Of a stretch of 64,000 bases of DNA, positions 22,801 through 35,732 are shown piece after piece. Every line of letters begins with the position of its first letter. Position 1 is the first letter of the stretch. The notes beneath the pieces are model-generated. The model did no database searches and was not told the origin of the DNA. It saw only the letters and a list, made by a program, of their open reading frames with translations. Where the stretch lies: contig NC_087062.1 of NCBI RefSeq assembly GCF_963678635.1, forward strand, positions 3,683,556 to 3,747,555. The letters are read 5' to 3'. Made by a program: the position numbers and the translations under genes. The DNA is from Symsagittifera roscoffensis. Its lineage: Eukaryota > Xenacoelomorpha > Acoela > Convolutidae.

Positions 22801-23321
22801 TGAACAAAGTTTTTGTTTTATTTTTCTGGATCGACGTGTTTTTCAAATTTTTCGATTGAGCCCGTTTTTTTTACCGTGGGTTAATTTTATGGAAAAGCTA
22901 ATGATACCAAAATTGAATAAAATAAAAAAACTTGAGTTGATTTAAAAATTTGCTTCAGTTTCATAATTTGAAGGATTTTGACTTCTTTTTTTTCAGTATC
23001 CACTATTTTGAAATTTTGCCTCTAAAAAATTTTTTGGACTGTAGTTTTAAACTATTCGTTATGTGCACAAGTGCTCAAAAAATGTCAGTTGAAACTTTTG
23101 AGCAGTAAAGATCATTTTGGATGATAAAAAATATAATTTTTTAAAAATCATGGCAACAATTTTGCTTGTTTTTCTTTAAAAAATTTTGCGAGTCGATGAA
23201 CGCAGTTGAAACTCTTAAATAGCTCGTAATTATTGTTTTTGTTTTGTTTTTGAGAATAGTCTTAAAATTCGTTTTACGGTCCAATTTTTTAAATTTAAAT
23301 AATTTTAGCAAAAACTGTAAC
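19824..23321. other. Intron, AT-rich
   Basis: No exon with good splice sites is recognised. It holds the direct repeat at 21150-21440 and, at 22079-22095, the opening motif TTGTTCCGACTTTCG of the 415-bp repeat found at 48.3 and 49.0 kb. Confidence 0.45.
21150..21440 (+). repeat. Tandem direct repeat of about 140 bp
   Basis: Two copies share ACACCTATAAGGGACCTATT, later TCTTTTAATTTA, TTTTGCTAGTTT and TTGCAACTCTC-ATAGTT, with indels in the T-runs. Non-coding. Confidence 0.65.
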
Positions 23322-26300
23322 TCATTAATTTTCTTGAAGTTCAGAAGGCTATAGGGCCATTTATTGTTTTCGTCGAATTTCGAAGATTGAGATTTTTTTA
23401 AAGAAGTAATACAGTATTTTGTTTGTTTTCTTGCGTTCACTGACTCTTCTCCAACTTTCTGTTGGCAATGTTTTGTTTTCACCGGACAAGGAAATTGCTG
23501 CGGATCTTTTGAAACAAAACTATGAACTTCTAGCCATATGATAAAAACTCTTTTGTTAAAGCTAATTCTATTTCTTTACAATCAGATGGTGGAATTAGTA
23601 TTAGGTTGAAAGTCTCGATCAAAAAACGTCAAAATAAAAAAATTTAACTGGGCTAAATGATTAGAAAATAGGACCCCAAAAGCATCATGATGGTTAATGC
23701 AATTAAATCTTAGTACTCGTTTTGCATGAAAAAAAAATAAATTTTTTGGAGTTTGAGTTTTCAGTTTTTTATCCTGTTGAAATAATTTTTTAACTCTGCA
23801 TTGAATATTTCGCTGTCAATAATAAAGTTGTTGACGAAATCGTTTATGGCATTTTTCAGTGAATAGTTTGTTGAGAATAAAGATAAGATGTCTTAAGAAG
23901 AAATGGAGAGGATTTTGTCTGAGTTTATGTCCATTGGATGCGAAGGATTGAAATCATTCAGCCGCAAAATGTTGGTGGACCAACACTTCGGCGCAATCTA
24001 CGTAGCAGTATTTCGTTACCGTTAATCTGATATCTGATATCTTCTAGTATACTGGGAAGTTATTATGGGTATCATCAAGTCGGGTCAGCTGGGGTACATC
24101 AGAAGCAGTAGTAAGAGGTTTGGATTCTTGGTCTGAGTTCGTTGGTTGTACGCATTGATATAACAATGTCGTTGCGGTTAATTTGATGATAAGTTCTTTT
24201 AATGGTTTTCTTCATGTTGATTTTCTGTCTGTCTAAAATCTCAAATTTTGCGCTACTAAGGGAGATACGAGAATGTGTAATGTTTGTTTCGGGTTTTAGA
24301 TGGCCATAATATTCCATCATATAGCGTTCTCTAGCCATGTCTCTACATGAAAAACATCCTGCCTCTCACTGCCAGTCACTAATATCAGACGTATTCGAAG
24401 GAAAAAACATAGAATCATCGCAAGCTACGTAGCTTGTTTTGGAGATTAGTTTTTTTCTCGTGCATATAGCTTGTCTTCTTGGCGGATTGCGTGAAGAATG
24501 TGAGGTCCTAGTCCTAAGTTGGGTTATTATCCAAAGTAGCCAGCTCGAAATCTTTTTTTAATTTTGTGCCTAGTTCTTTGGTTTTACTATTCGGGATTCG
24601 TTTGTTTTGGTTTGTCAGCTTTCTACTTACTGCAAAGTTATTGTTAGTATAAAATTGAAATGAAATTTAACCTTTGAAAGATCGAGCATAGGCTAAATTG
24701 GGTTTAGGTGAAACGATATCTAATTTTTCATAAGTTTTCCTTTGGATAATTTGACCGTGGGCTTACTAGATTTTAGAGTTTTTTAGTGAAGTTTCTTGAA
24801 AAATTTGTTTCCATAAATGCTTTCTTTTTTTCGATTCAGTTTTCATTTGAAGTGAATTTGAAGGGGAATTTTTGACAAAGACGGTTTTGAGAGAGACAGT
24901 AATCCGATTCAAAACCCTTTTCAAATGAGTATTGGTTCTTTTTCTGAATAGTTTTGTCCTTGCACCCATCCTCAATCCGGTCGTCGGCATTCCAATTAAT
25001 TTTCTTGAAGTTCAAAAAGCTATGGAGCCATTTATTGTTTTCGTCGAACTTCGAAGATTGAGATTTGTTAGAGAATTAATACAGTATTTTGTTCGTTTTC
25101 TTGCGTTCACTGACTCTTCTCCAACTTTCTGTTGGCAATGTTTTGTTTTCACCGGACAAGCGAATTGCTGCGGATCTTTTGAAACAAAACTATGAACTTC
25201 TAGCCATATGATAAAAATTTCTTTGGTTACAGCTAATTTATTTCTTTACAATTAGATGGTGGAATTATGATTAATTTGAAAGACTAGGTAGAAAAACGTC
25301 AAATTAAAATGAACTAAGCTAAATGATTAGAAGTTAAGACCCCAAAAGCATTATGAAGGTTAATGCAAGAAATCTAAATACTCATTTTGCATGAAAAAAA
25401 GAGATTTTTTTGGAATTCGAGTTTTCAGTTTTTTTATCCTGTTGAACTAATTTTTTAACTCTGCATTGAATATTTCGCTATCGATAACAAAGTTGTCGAC
25501 GAAATCGTTCGTGGCAATTCTCAGTGAAGAGTTTGTTGAGAAAAAAGATAAGATGTCTTCAGAAGAAATGGAGAGGATTTTGTCTGAGTTTATGTCCATT
25601 GGATGCGAAGGATTCAAAACTTTCAGCCGCAAAATGTTGGTGGACCAACACTTCGGCTCAATCTATGTAGCAGTTTTTCGTTACCGTTAATCTGATATCT
25701 GATATCTCCTCGTATACTGGGAAGTTAACATGGGTATCATCAAGTCGGGTCAGCTGGGGTACATCAGAAGCAGTAGTAAGAGGTTTGGATTCGTGGTCCG
25801 AGTTCATTGGTTGTACGCATTGATATAACATTGTCGTTGCGGTTAATTTGATGATAAAATTTTTTATGGTTTTCATCATGTTGATTTTCTGTCCGTGTAA
25901 AATCTCAAACTTTGCGCTACTAAGGGAAATACGAGAATGTGTAATGGTTGATTCGAGTTTTAGATGGCTATAATATTCCATCATATAGAGTTCTTTAGCC
26001 ATGTCGCTACATGGAAAACATCCAGCCACTCACTGCCAGTCACTAATAATAGACGTATCCGAAGGAAAAAACATAGATTCATCGCAAGCTACGTAACCTG
26101 TTTTGGAGATTGCTTTTTTTCTCGTGCGTGTAGTTTGTCTTCTTGGCGGATTGCGTGAAGAATGTGAGGTCCTAGTCCTAAGGTGGGTTTTTATCCAAAG
26201 TAGCCAGCTCGATGTCTTTTTATTAATTTTGTGCCTAGTTTTTTTGATTTTCCTATTCGGTATTGGTTTGTTTTTGTTTGTCAGCTTTCTACTTACTTCA

Positions 26301-28370
26301 AAATTATGATAAGTATAATTTTGAAATGAAATATAACCTTTGAAAGATCGAGCATAGGCTAAATTGGGTTTAGGCGAAGCGATATCTAATTTTTTATGAG
26401 TTTTCCATCGGATAATTTGACCGTGGCCTTACCAGCCTTTAGAATTTTCTAGTGAAGTTTCTTGAAAAAAAATTGTTTTCATAAATGCTTTCTTTTTTTT
26501 TCGATTCAGTTTTCATTTGAAGTGAGTTTGAAGGGGAATTTTTGACAAAGAGGGTTTTGAGAGAGACGGTAATTCCGATTCGAAACCCCTTTTTTTATGA
26601 CTATTGGTTCTTTTTCTGATTCGTATTGTCCTTGTACCCATCCTCAACCCGGTCGTCGGCTTTCCAATTAATTTTTTTTGAAATTCAAAAAACTATAGGG
26701 CCATTTATTGTTTTCGTCGAATTTCGAAGATTGAGATTTTTTAAAGAAGTAATACAGTATTTTGTTTGTTTTCTTGCGTTCACTGACTCTTCTCCAACTT
26801 TCTGTTGGCAATGTTTTGTTTTCACCGGACAAGCGAATTGCTGCGGATCTTTTGAAACAAAACTAAGAACTTCTAGCCATATGATAAAAACTCTTTTGTT
26901 AAAGCTAATTCTATTTCTTTACAATTAGATGGTGGAATTGGTATTAGGTTGAAAGACTAGATCAAAAAAAGTCAAAATAAAAAAAAAATAACTGGGCTAA
27001 AAGATTTGAATTAAAGACCCCAAAAGCCTTATGAAGGTTGATGCAATTAAATCTAAGTACTCCTTTTGCATGAAAAAATAGACTTTTTGGAATTCGAGTT
27101 TTCAGTTTTTTTATCCTGTTGAATTAATTTTTGAACTCCGCATTGAATATTTCGCTGTCGATACTAAGTTTGTCGACGAAATCGTTTATAGCATTTCTCA
27201 GTGAATAGTTTGTTGAGAATAAAGATAAGATGTCTTAAGAGAAATGGAGAGGTTTTTGTCTGAGTTCATGTCCATTGGATGCGAAGGATTCAAACTATTC
27301 AGCCGCAAAATGTTGGTGGACCAACACTTCGGCTTAATCTACGTAGCAGTATTTCGTTACCGTTAAGGGCTTATGACTCATGTCCTGCCGTGGTCCTTCT
27401 GAGGAATCTGATATCTCGTATACTGGAAAGTTAACATGGGTATCATCATGTCGGGTCAGCTGGGGTACATCAGAAGCAGTAGTAACAGGTTTGGATTCGT
27501 GGTCTGAGTTCATTGGTTACACGCATTGATATAACATTGTCATTGCGGTTAATTTGATGATAATATTTTTACGGCTTTCACCATGCTGATTTTCTCTCCG
27601 TCTAAAATCTTAAATTTTACTCTACTACGGGAAATACGAGAGAATGTGTGATGGTTGTTTCGGGTTTTAGATGGCTATAATATTCCATCATAAAGCGTTC
27701 TCTAGCCATGTCTCTACATGGAAAACATCCGGCCACTGATTGCCAGTCACTAATATTAGACGTATCCGAAGGCAAAAACATAGATTCATCGCAAGCTAGG
27801 TAACTTGTTTTGGAGATTGTTTTTTTTCTCGTGCGTGTAGGTTGTCTTCTTGGCGGATTGCATGAAGAATGTGAAGTCCTAGTCCTAAGGTTGGTTATTA
27901 TCCAAAGTAGCCAGCTCGATGTCTTTTATTAATTTTGTGCCTAGTTTTTTGGTTTTCCTATTCGGGATTGGTTTGTTTTGGTTTGTCAGCTTTCTACTTA
28001 CTTCAAAATTATTATTAGTATAAGCTTGAAATGAAATATAACCTTTGAAAGATCGAGCATAGGCTAAATTGGGTTTAGGCGAAGCGATATCTAATTTTTT
28101 ATGAGTTTTCCATCGGATAATTTGACCGTGGCCTTACCAGCCTTTAGAATTTTCTAGTGAAGTTTCTTGAAAAAATTGTTTTCATAAATGCTTTCTTTTT
28201 TTTCGATTCAGTTTTCATTTGAAGTGAATTTGAAGGGGAATTTTTGACAAAGAGGGTTTTGAGAGAGACGGTAATTCCGATTCGAAACCCTTTTTTTTAT
28301 GACTATTGGTTCTTTTTCTGATTCGTATTGTCCTTGTACCCATCCTCAATCCGGTCGTCGCATTCCAATT
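23322..28370. repeat. Three tandem copies of a 1.67-kb unit
   Basis: Units start near 23322, 24995 and 26668. The common anchor GCCATTTATTGTTTTCGTCG lies at 23356, 25027 and 26700, giving periods of 1671 and 1673 bp. Copies are similar along their whole length with scattered substitutions and small indels. The first ~150 bp of each unit is the intron module seen in front of FN3 exons (TTGACTCTTCTCCAACT-like). The middle carries antisense coding remnants. The array ends at about 28370 with CATTCCAATT. Confidence 0.9.
25440..26120 (-). pseudogene. Antisense Cys-containing coding remnant in the 1.67-kb units (middle copy)
   Basis: The minus strand reads GYVACDESMFF, then FPCSDMAKELYMMEYYSHL, then a segment ending in NCYID, followed out of frame by VLNPSHPMDINSDKIL and IDSEIFNAELKN. 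Each copy carries different lesions. The TGA after SDWQ in copies one and two is Ser in copy three. The TGA after NCYID in copy two is Cys in copy one (NCYVDCAEV). Copies one and three have TAA where copy two reads SSEDIL. This pattern means all derive from a once-open gene. Equivalent remnants lie at about 23820-24430 and 27130-27790. Paired Cys suggest a secreted domain; the family is not recognised. Confidence 0.55.
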
Positions 28371-29451
28371 GGGTACTCTTTCCTTGCTTAGGACTGATTT
28401 TGCTTTGTTTTAAATTACAGTTTTTTAGTTTACAAGGAAAAAATCTGAAGGACTTTTACTCTTTGAGTTTTTAAGCAAAAATTTGTTTTCCTTCGCTTTC
28501 GAAAGCAAGATATAATAACGATCATTGTTTCTTGTCTGCTTTTTTAACCCTCATTCAGTTGAAATTTTTGGTCTCTGTCTTAATCGATGCCGTTTCATCT
28601 ATGTCGAATCTCTTGTGATTTTGATGTTTGTTTTCCAAGTCACGCGGTTTTTTGAATTTCTGTTTCGCTATTCGTCAGATCTCGAATACAGTTGGTTGTG
28701 GGTAGTCTTTTTCTATCGGATTAAGTATATTCTCGCTTTCTATATTTTTTAGCCAGCACAGCAAGGTGAAAAAGATCGCTCCATTCTTCCCACTCTTCCC
28801 TCCGCCATGATAAAACTTTCCTTTGTAACGGCTAACTCTTCAACTAAAATAATAAAATGAATAGAATGATTTAATCTCAAAGTTGAAACATTAAAATATC
28901 AGAGAGCATTCTGTCTGCTGAGGAGAATGAACATATCAAGGTCAAATGATAGGCATCAGTTAAACAAATTCAAATGAAACTAATTTTAAAAAATACTGAG
29001 TCAGAATACCATATTACATGCTTGCAAAAACAATTGAAGCTTTTTGCTGGAAAATTTTAAAGCTTAATTATCATGCACTTTTTTAAATTCAGAAGAGAAA
29101 CTTGCTTACATTTACGTGAGGCGGAAAGTATTCTATGGATTACTTGGTTTTTTCATGCGTTTTTTAATGCTGAAAAGCCTTACTTTCCTTCAATCTGAAA
29201 ACTTGATACTTTTCTTTGCTTTGTTTTCATTTAAGATAGAGAAGTAGAAAACTGGTATAAGATTTTCAGAACTGCACTTTTTAACAGCGCAACAAATTTT
29301 ACCAACTACAAATATTTGCAGGAAAAAATTGTAAATTACTATTTTTCTCCTTATAAGAATTCTCTTTATAGGAAGGGAGAACCTGTATGCTCAAATATTG
29401 ATCAGCTCGGCAAACAATTCAAACAGTGTTGCAAATGTGTCATTTTTTTAG
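28371..29451. other. Intron, AT-rich
   Basis: No supported gene; the 75-codon frame at 28525-28752 is T-rich and without motifs. It ends with a T-tract and AG at 29450-29451. The frame just left (GEPVCSNIDQLGKQ and CCKC, 29376-29437) is open into the exon and may be a Cys-rich extension if an alternative acceptor is used. Confidence 0.4.
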
Positions 29452-29745
29452 AACCTCAAAATCCAGATTTCACTGATGTTCCTGTTTCGACCAGTGATGC
29501 TTCAATTCAAATTGATGCAGCAGTAACTAGCATCAAGACAGCAAGTGGTCGCATCGATCGCTATGTTTTCGATAACAGCAGCTCTGCATTAGGTATTCCG
29601 AATGCTGTAAGCTTGAGCACTAACGAGTCTTTCAATTTGTCTTCTTTGTACCCCGGCACTGAATACGGATTGAGTTTTTACGGACTGATAAATGGATGCG
29701 GAGGAGTTATGTCTCAAGAATCTGCCCAAATTACTGTCTGCACTG
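29452..29745 (+). CDS. Fibronectin type III exon 2
   Basis: A 294-nt exon, phase 1 on both sides, acceptor TTTTTTTAG, donor CTG|GTTAG. It encodes one FN3 domain: PDFTDVPVSTSDASIQI opening strand, IDRYVFDN, then the hallmark LSSLYPGTEYGLSFYGL and a closing VCTG. Two Cys (GCGG and VCTG) probably pair within the domain. The same pattern recurs in the 35199 exon, so the two are tandem duplicates of one exon. Sequons NSS and NLS support an extracellular location. Confidence 0.85.
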
Positions 29746-31299
29746 GTTAGAACTTTTTCATAAAACTTAATCATTATATAATCATTTAATAATGTTTTGA
29801 CAACACCGACGTATATTTCAGGAACTGTCCTATATTTAAATCCTTGAAAAGATTTTTCTACACAATACAAGGAATGTTTGAACCCTATGTTCACTTACGT
29901 CGATACCCAAAAATTCACACCTAAATACAGCATAGTGCCTGTATTGTTTTTTCACAAGCGGGAGACATTGTCAACCTTTTTCAAAGTTTACGTTTATCGT
30001 GTTGAAAAATATTTGATATACCTAAGCATCCGTCTCAATTCTGTAAACATAGCAACTTCGGACAATAATGTGCTCATTTTCCATAAATGTGAATAGTAAT
30101 TTTTAAGAGTCGATGAGAGTATTTCAGACTCTTATATAGGTCCCGGTGATTCTTTTTAGCACAAACTTATTTTTTCGCAGTTTGACTTTTGGTTTCTTCT
30201 TAGGTTCACTTCATTTCCGTTCTTAAAAGGAAAGCAACTTCTACTATCGAATATCAAAAGGAAAAAGTCACAAAAAAGGTGATTGACTTTCAGTTTCGAA
30301 AGATGGATTTATTTTTCAGATTTCCAGACGAAATGAAAAAACTAACTTTTGATCCAGTTGTCTCAATTTGGGTCAAATTTGGGGAAAAAGTGCATATCGT
30401 AAATTGTTCTAATATATCAGAGAACTTTCAGGCCTTTTTTGGCATTCGAAACATGAGATTTTTTCAAAAAAAAAGCTGGAAAAAAGTATTTGTTAAAAAG
30501 TTTGCTTGAAGCAACCTTCTGTTAGTTTTCTTTTAATTTTGTTCATATTCAAAAATGAGTAAGTAAATATAATAATAATATCTCAGAAGCAGTGTAAAAG
30601 ACACTGTGACTTCCGCGGTACAAGTTGTATATTAAGAAAAAAAATATGACAACATAAAATGCAAAGATTAGGTAAAACAAGTCGTTATGTACTCTTGACT
30701 CAGAAAACGAACACAAAAAATTTTATTAAATTTTGGTCCACTAAGTAATGAGAAAAACAAACAAAACAAACCGTATTTCTATAAAAAAAATGAAATATAC
30801 TAATCTGGAATTTTAATAAATTAAAGTTTTGTCTCTCAAAAATAAAAAACAAAGCAATAGAAGCTGCTTCAACTGAGACATGCAGCAAAAAAAAGGCACG
30901 GTAATGCGCTCAAAAATGATGGATATCGTAATATGATTGCATATAAAAAGAAAAAAAGCAGTGGTAGAGTAGGAAGGAATAAATCAGAAACAACATGAAT
31001 CTCAAGTTATGTCATAAAGCGGACAACTAGCAATCATTTACAAATTTTATCATTTTGTAAATGATTGCATTAACTTTTGACTGAGGAAAAAAACTGCTTT
31101 GAACTGTGTCATAAGAATCATCAAATTTTGGCAGAGATGAAACTTTGGATATTTTAAAGGAACACATGTTGAGTTTGAAAAACCGAAACGATTTGAAATA
31201 CCTTCACTGTTGAGATAAACTGTAAAAAAATTTAGGATAACAAAAATACTAGAAGAAAATTTAAGCACGTTTTTAATTCAAGACTTGCAACCCAGATTA
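29746..31299. other. Intron with one intron-module copy
   Basis: The module lies at about 30215-30490 (CTACTATCGAATATCAAAAG, TTTCGAAAG, TTGATCCAGTTGTCTCAA, AAATTGTTCTA). Nothing else recognisable; frames such as 29878-30096 have no supporting features. Confidence 0.45.
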
Positions 31300-32960
31300 A
31301 CGAGCGGCCCGACCAGAGAAACAGCCAAATTACAGACATGGATTGATGTGTTTTGGTTACAATATTTTAAAGCCCAGCAGAATCATTAAATACCACAATA
31401 ACAGATCTTCATGCTGTGTACTTTGAAAATGGAGAGGTGTTGAGCAATAAGATAAAAATAACACTTCAAAATCAAAGAAAATGACTAGACCCTTCAATGG
31501 ACTTCAGTAAAAAAAATTGGGAATTGTTTGAAAATTAAAAAAATTGAAGCAACAAAATCATTCAATTTAAAAAATCAAATTTTACGATAACAAATATATT
31601 CAATCAAAAGACACTTCAAAAACATCAATTCCACAATTCAATTTGAAAAAAAAATATGATGGAGTTTACACTAAACAAAGAACAGAATTTGATCCAGAGA
31701 CAATAAACAATTACTTTATTACTATAGGGAAAGATCTTATGAAACTAGAAACAATAGAAAAATTGTTTGACCTTATGTTTTTAAAAAAAACGAGCGACAA
31801 AAAAGGTTTTAAAATGTTTAAAAAACAAGACATCAGAGAAGTGTGAGGGCTTGAAAATCTATCTAATTAAAACAATAAACCCTGCTGTTTGTGGTTATCT
31901 TTTTAAACTTTTCAATCGTTGCGTTGAGAATCAGTTTTTTCCTTTAGCCTTTAAATTTGCAAGAGTAATATTACTTTTTGAGAACTGAAAAAAGATGACC
32001 GCAGAAAATAAACACCAGTCTAACTTTTTCCAGTAATCAGTGAAGTACTTGAAAAACTAATATCTAACAGAAAGACGAAGTTTTCATCAAAGCAAAACAT
32101 TTTGACGCCGTATCATTATAGATATCAATCAAAAAAAATCAACAGTATACTCAATTCTAGATGTAATTGAAAAGTTTTAAGTGTTTGATCTACCAAAAAT
32201 CACTATGCTTGTAAGTTTTTTTTGTATTTTCTAGGGTTTTTGAACTTTTTGATCACTCAACACTACATACAAAACATTATATTTATGGTTTTCCTTACCC
32301 AATACCTGAAAACTTGAAGTCTTATCTTGAAAACAGATACCAAATTGTTGAACTTGAAAAATAATTGTCAGAAGAGCGTTCGATAGTGTGTTGCGTGCCC
32401 CACGGCCGGTTCTAGGTCCCTTGTTACTCCTTTTTTCCAAACTATCTTCCTGAAGTGTGCAGCAAATACAAAATAACCTTTTTTGCAGATGACACAACCT
32501 TGTTTGGAACAATCAATGATGATGGTAAATCAATGTCCAATAGATTGAAGCGCATTTCGGTATGGGATGTAGGAAACAAAGCTTACAGTTAAAAAAAGAT
32601 AAAAGTAAAGTAAATTAAATTGAGCCAAAAATTATTTGCAAAAATGAGTTTAATAAGAAAATTTTGAGATTTCTTTTGAGAAAAAATGTCTTAGATTCAA
32701 ATTGAGACGGCAATTTTAAAAGCAAAGAGCATAAAATTCATTTAATTAATAGGTTGTCATCGCTCACAGGTAACATTTATCTTTATAAACTGTTTCTGGG
32801 TCAAAAATCTCCTAATAAGTTATATAAAGTGTATATTCAACCAGTTTTGCAAATTGTGGTGCTAATATATGGTCTGGCAAAAAAACATTTATTCGAAAAA
32901 TATTTGCAAAGTGCAGAATAGAAAATTACAACATTGTTATAATTTAAAAAATGGACACTG
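31300..32960 (+). pseudogene. Non-LTR retrotransposon (CR1/Jockey-like LINE) remnant
   Basis: Pieces in several frames follow LINE order: DPETINNYFITIG (region before RT), FFPLAFKFARVIL, VISEVLEKLI, YHYRYQS, LFDHSTLHTK, YLENRYQIVEL, CCVPHGRF, then the catalytic FFADDTTLF, and finally LYKVYIQPVL typical of the RT tail. Stops and frameshifts interrupt every segment. The 5' limit is vague. The tail is copied again at 33.9-34.3 kb by the tandem duplication. Confidence 0.75.
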
Positions 32961-35245
32961 ATAATCGTAAAAAATAACTACAAATGATTCACATAGAAAG
33001 AACTACTCTGCACATACGATTTAAAGAAGACGTTAACAAAAGTAATATGAAAATGACGCACCATTTACCGTATTAACTGTTTTATTCAGGAGGATGAACT
33101 CGAATTCTGATGTTTTAGGGATAAATAGAAACCAGGGACTTCAAACAAAGAGAAAGGGCGATGGCAATCAAAATAGAACAATGGCTATAGAGAAAAAAAA
33201 TCGTTTAATTTTCTGATAGAGTTCAATAAACCAATTTTAGAAGATATAAGGACAATGATTTCAAAAAATTAGAAAAACTTATTTTTTAGTTTCGAAATTT
33301 TTTTATAATAGATAACATATACTTTTTGGAACTATCGTCATAGGTAAGGTTTCTTTTTTTCATCTCTTTCTTGAATTTGCCAAAATTAGAAAAAGGGGCG
33401 CATAAAAATTTTTTTATATAGTTTGTTTTTTCTGTGCTGACTTTCATAACAATGAAAGCATAATTTTTAATACTCTGATTCGTAACTTAGACCGGGTTTT
33501 TCGGTGACTTTTCAACAAGGGCTCTTTTGTTTGATTAGCTGAGTACTGTTATTACTCAAAATTATTTTTTTATTCTTTGCTCTTGAGGCGTCACTCGACA
33601 GGCTAAACACCTTTGACAATCTCCCAAGTGTATTTAATTTCATCATACACTTGGAAACTAATCATTATGATTATGATTATGTTTAATTGCGTTCATTGAC
33701 TCTTTTCCAACTGTCTTTTGGCTATGTTTTTAGTTCCGTTTTTTTGTACTTTTTGTTTTGTTTTCGAGTGCAAGTGAAACAATAATTCAGTGCAATTATG
33801 TTGGAACTGTTATCATATACAATTTTTTATAATGTTTTTAACATCCGCATTATAATCTTGTGCACAATTTTAGACCCTCTGCCTCCTGACTTTTCCAGCG
33901 TAGACTTCACAACGGGGGAAAGATATAAGTAAAGTAAATTAAATTGAGCCAAAAATTATTTGCAAAAATGAGTTTAATAAGAAAATTTTGAGATTTCTTT
34001 TGAGAAAAAATGTCTTAGATTCAAATTGAGACGGCAATTTTAAAAGCAAAGAGCATAAAATTCATTTAATTAATAGGTTGTCATCGCTCACAGGTAACAT
34101 TTATCTTTATAAACTGTTTCTGGGTCAAAAATCTCCTAATAAGTTATATAAAGTGTATATTCAACCAGTTTTGCAAATTGTGGTGCTAATATATGGTCTG
34201 GCAAAAAAAACATTTATTCGAAAAATATTTGCAAAGTGCAGAATAGAAAATTACAACATTGTTATAATTTAAAAAATGGACACTGATAATCGTAAAAAAT
34301 AACTACAAATGATTCACATAGAAAGAACTACTCTGCACATACAATTTAAAGAAGACGTTAACAAAAGTAATATGAAAATGACGCACCATTTACCGTATTA
34401 ACTGTTTTATTCAGGAGGATGAACTCGAATTCTGATGTTTTAGGGATAAATAGAAACCAGGGACTTCAAACAAAGAGAAAGGGCGATGGCAATCAAAATA
34501 GAACAATGGCTATAGAGAAAAAAAATCGTTTAATTTTCTGATAGAGTTCAATAAACCAATTTTAGAAGATATAAGGACAATGATTTCAAAAAATTAGAAA
34601 AACTTATTTTTTAGTTTCGAAATTTTTTTATAATAGATAACATATACTTTTTGGAACTATCGTCATAGGTAAGGTTTCTTTTTTTCATCTCTTTCTTGAA
34701 TTTGCCAAAATTAGAAAAAGGGGCGCATAAAAATTTTTTTATATAGTTTGTTTTTTCTGTGCTGACTTTCATAACAATGAAAGCATAATTTTTAATACTC
34801 TGATTCGTAACTTAGACCGGGTTTTTCGGTGACTTTTCAACAAGGGCTCTTTTGTTTGATTAGCTGAGTACTGTTATTACTCAAAATTATTTTTTTATTC
34901 TTTGCTCTTGAGGCGTCACTCGACAGGCTAAACACCTTTGACAATCTCCCAAGTGTATTTAATTTCATCATACACTTGGAAACTAATCATTATGATTATG
35001 ATTATGTTTAATTGCGTTCATTGACTCTTTTCCAACTGTCTTTTGGCTATGTTTTTAGTTCCGTTTTTTTGTACTTTTTGTTTTGTTTTCGAGTGCAAGT
35101 GAAACAATAATTCAGTGCAATTATGTTGGAACTGTTATCATATACAATTTTTTATAATGTTTTTAACATCCGCATTATAATCTTGTGCACAATTTTAGAC
35201 CCTCTGCCTCCTGACTTTTCCAGCGTAGACTTCACAACGGGGGAA
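32604..35245 (+). repeat. Recent 1.32-kb tandem duplication
   Basis: Copy one runs 32604 to about 33919 and copy two 33928 to about 35245, period 1324-1325 bp. I found one substitution (ATACGAT versus ATACAAT near 33018/34341) and one A-run indel, so the event is young. The junction at about 33920 shows short homology (AAAGATA). The unit includes the LINE tail, an intron module copy and the first ~46 nt of the FN3 exon whose intact form starts at 35199. Confidence 0.93.
33874..33919 (+). pseudogene. Truncated copy of the 35199 FN3 exon start
   Basis: Acceptor and first coding bases (PLPPDFSSVDFTTGE) are identical to the real exon. Sequence then switches at the duplication junction into LINE-tail DNA and reaches TAA within a few codons. 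No donor follows, so it should be skipped. If it were used it would truncate the protein. Confidence 0.8.
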
Positions 35246-35495
35246 ACCTTTGTGGAATTAAATCCTCAGTGGCCGATTACGGCAGTCCGCGGTAACATTG
35301 ACCAGTATCATTTCGACAACAGCACTTTCGCAAATGCTGTTGCTAGTGCTTCCGGCTATAAGATGAACACGACTCAGAGTTTCAGCTTAACAGGCTTGCA
35401 ACCAGGCACCCAGTACAATCTGAGTTTCTTCAGCTGGATAAATGCTTGCAACGGAGTTCGATCAAAAAGTGCTCAAACTTTACAAATGTGCACCA
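35199..35495 (+). CDS. Fibronectin type III exon 3
   Basis: A 297-nt exon, phase 1 at both ends, acceptor CAATTTTAG, donor ACCA|GTGAGTG. One FN3 domain: PLPPDFSSVDFTTGETFVEL, IDQYHFDN, then LTGLQPGTQYNLSFFSWI and a closing MCTS. NACNG and MCT place Cys exactly as in the 29452 exon. The N-glycosylation sequons NST, NTT and NLS are present. This is the best-supported exon of the gene. Its upstream intron is the second copy of the 1.32-kb duplication. Confidence 0.88.
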
Positions 35496-35732
35496 GTGAG
35501 TGAGATATGTTTTTGGTCGAAATAATAATTAAATAATTATACTGATGATTTCTAGTGATGAAGCCAAAAAGTCACCCACGGTTTCCAGACTTTTGCCGCG
35601 ACTATTAAACATATAATGCTGATTATGCGGTTTTCGGTTGCGGAATTAACTTCGGCGAAACGGAAATGTCAAAAAATTAGTCGCGGACATCGACCCTTAT
35701 ACTTTTAGTATATTTGATTACATAAACTTATC

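Noticed and set aside
24932..25195. Plus-strand ORF and its antisense (FACPVKTKHC) at the unit start of the tandem array
   Set aside because: The same sequence occurs as the non-coding intron module in front of FN3 exons, so the apparent Cys motif is accidental.
28525..28752. 75-codon ORF in an intron
   Set aside because: Phe/Tyr-rich because of T-rich sequence; no splice sites with phase 1, no domain.
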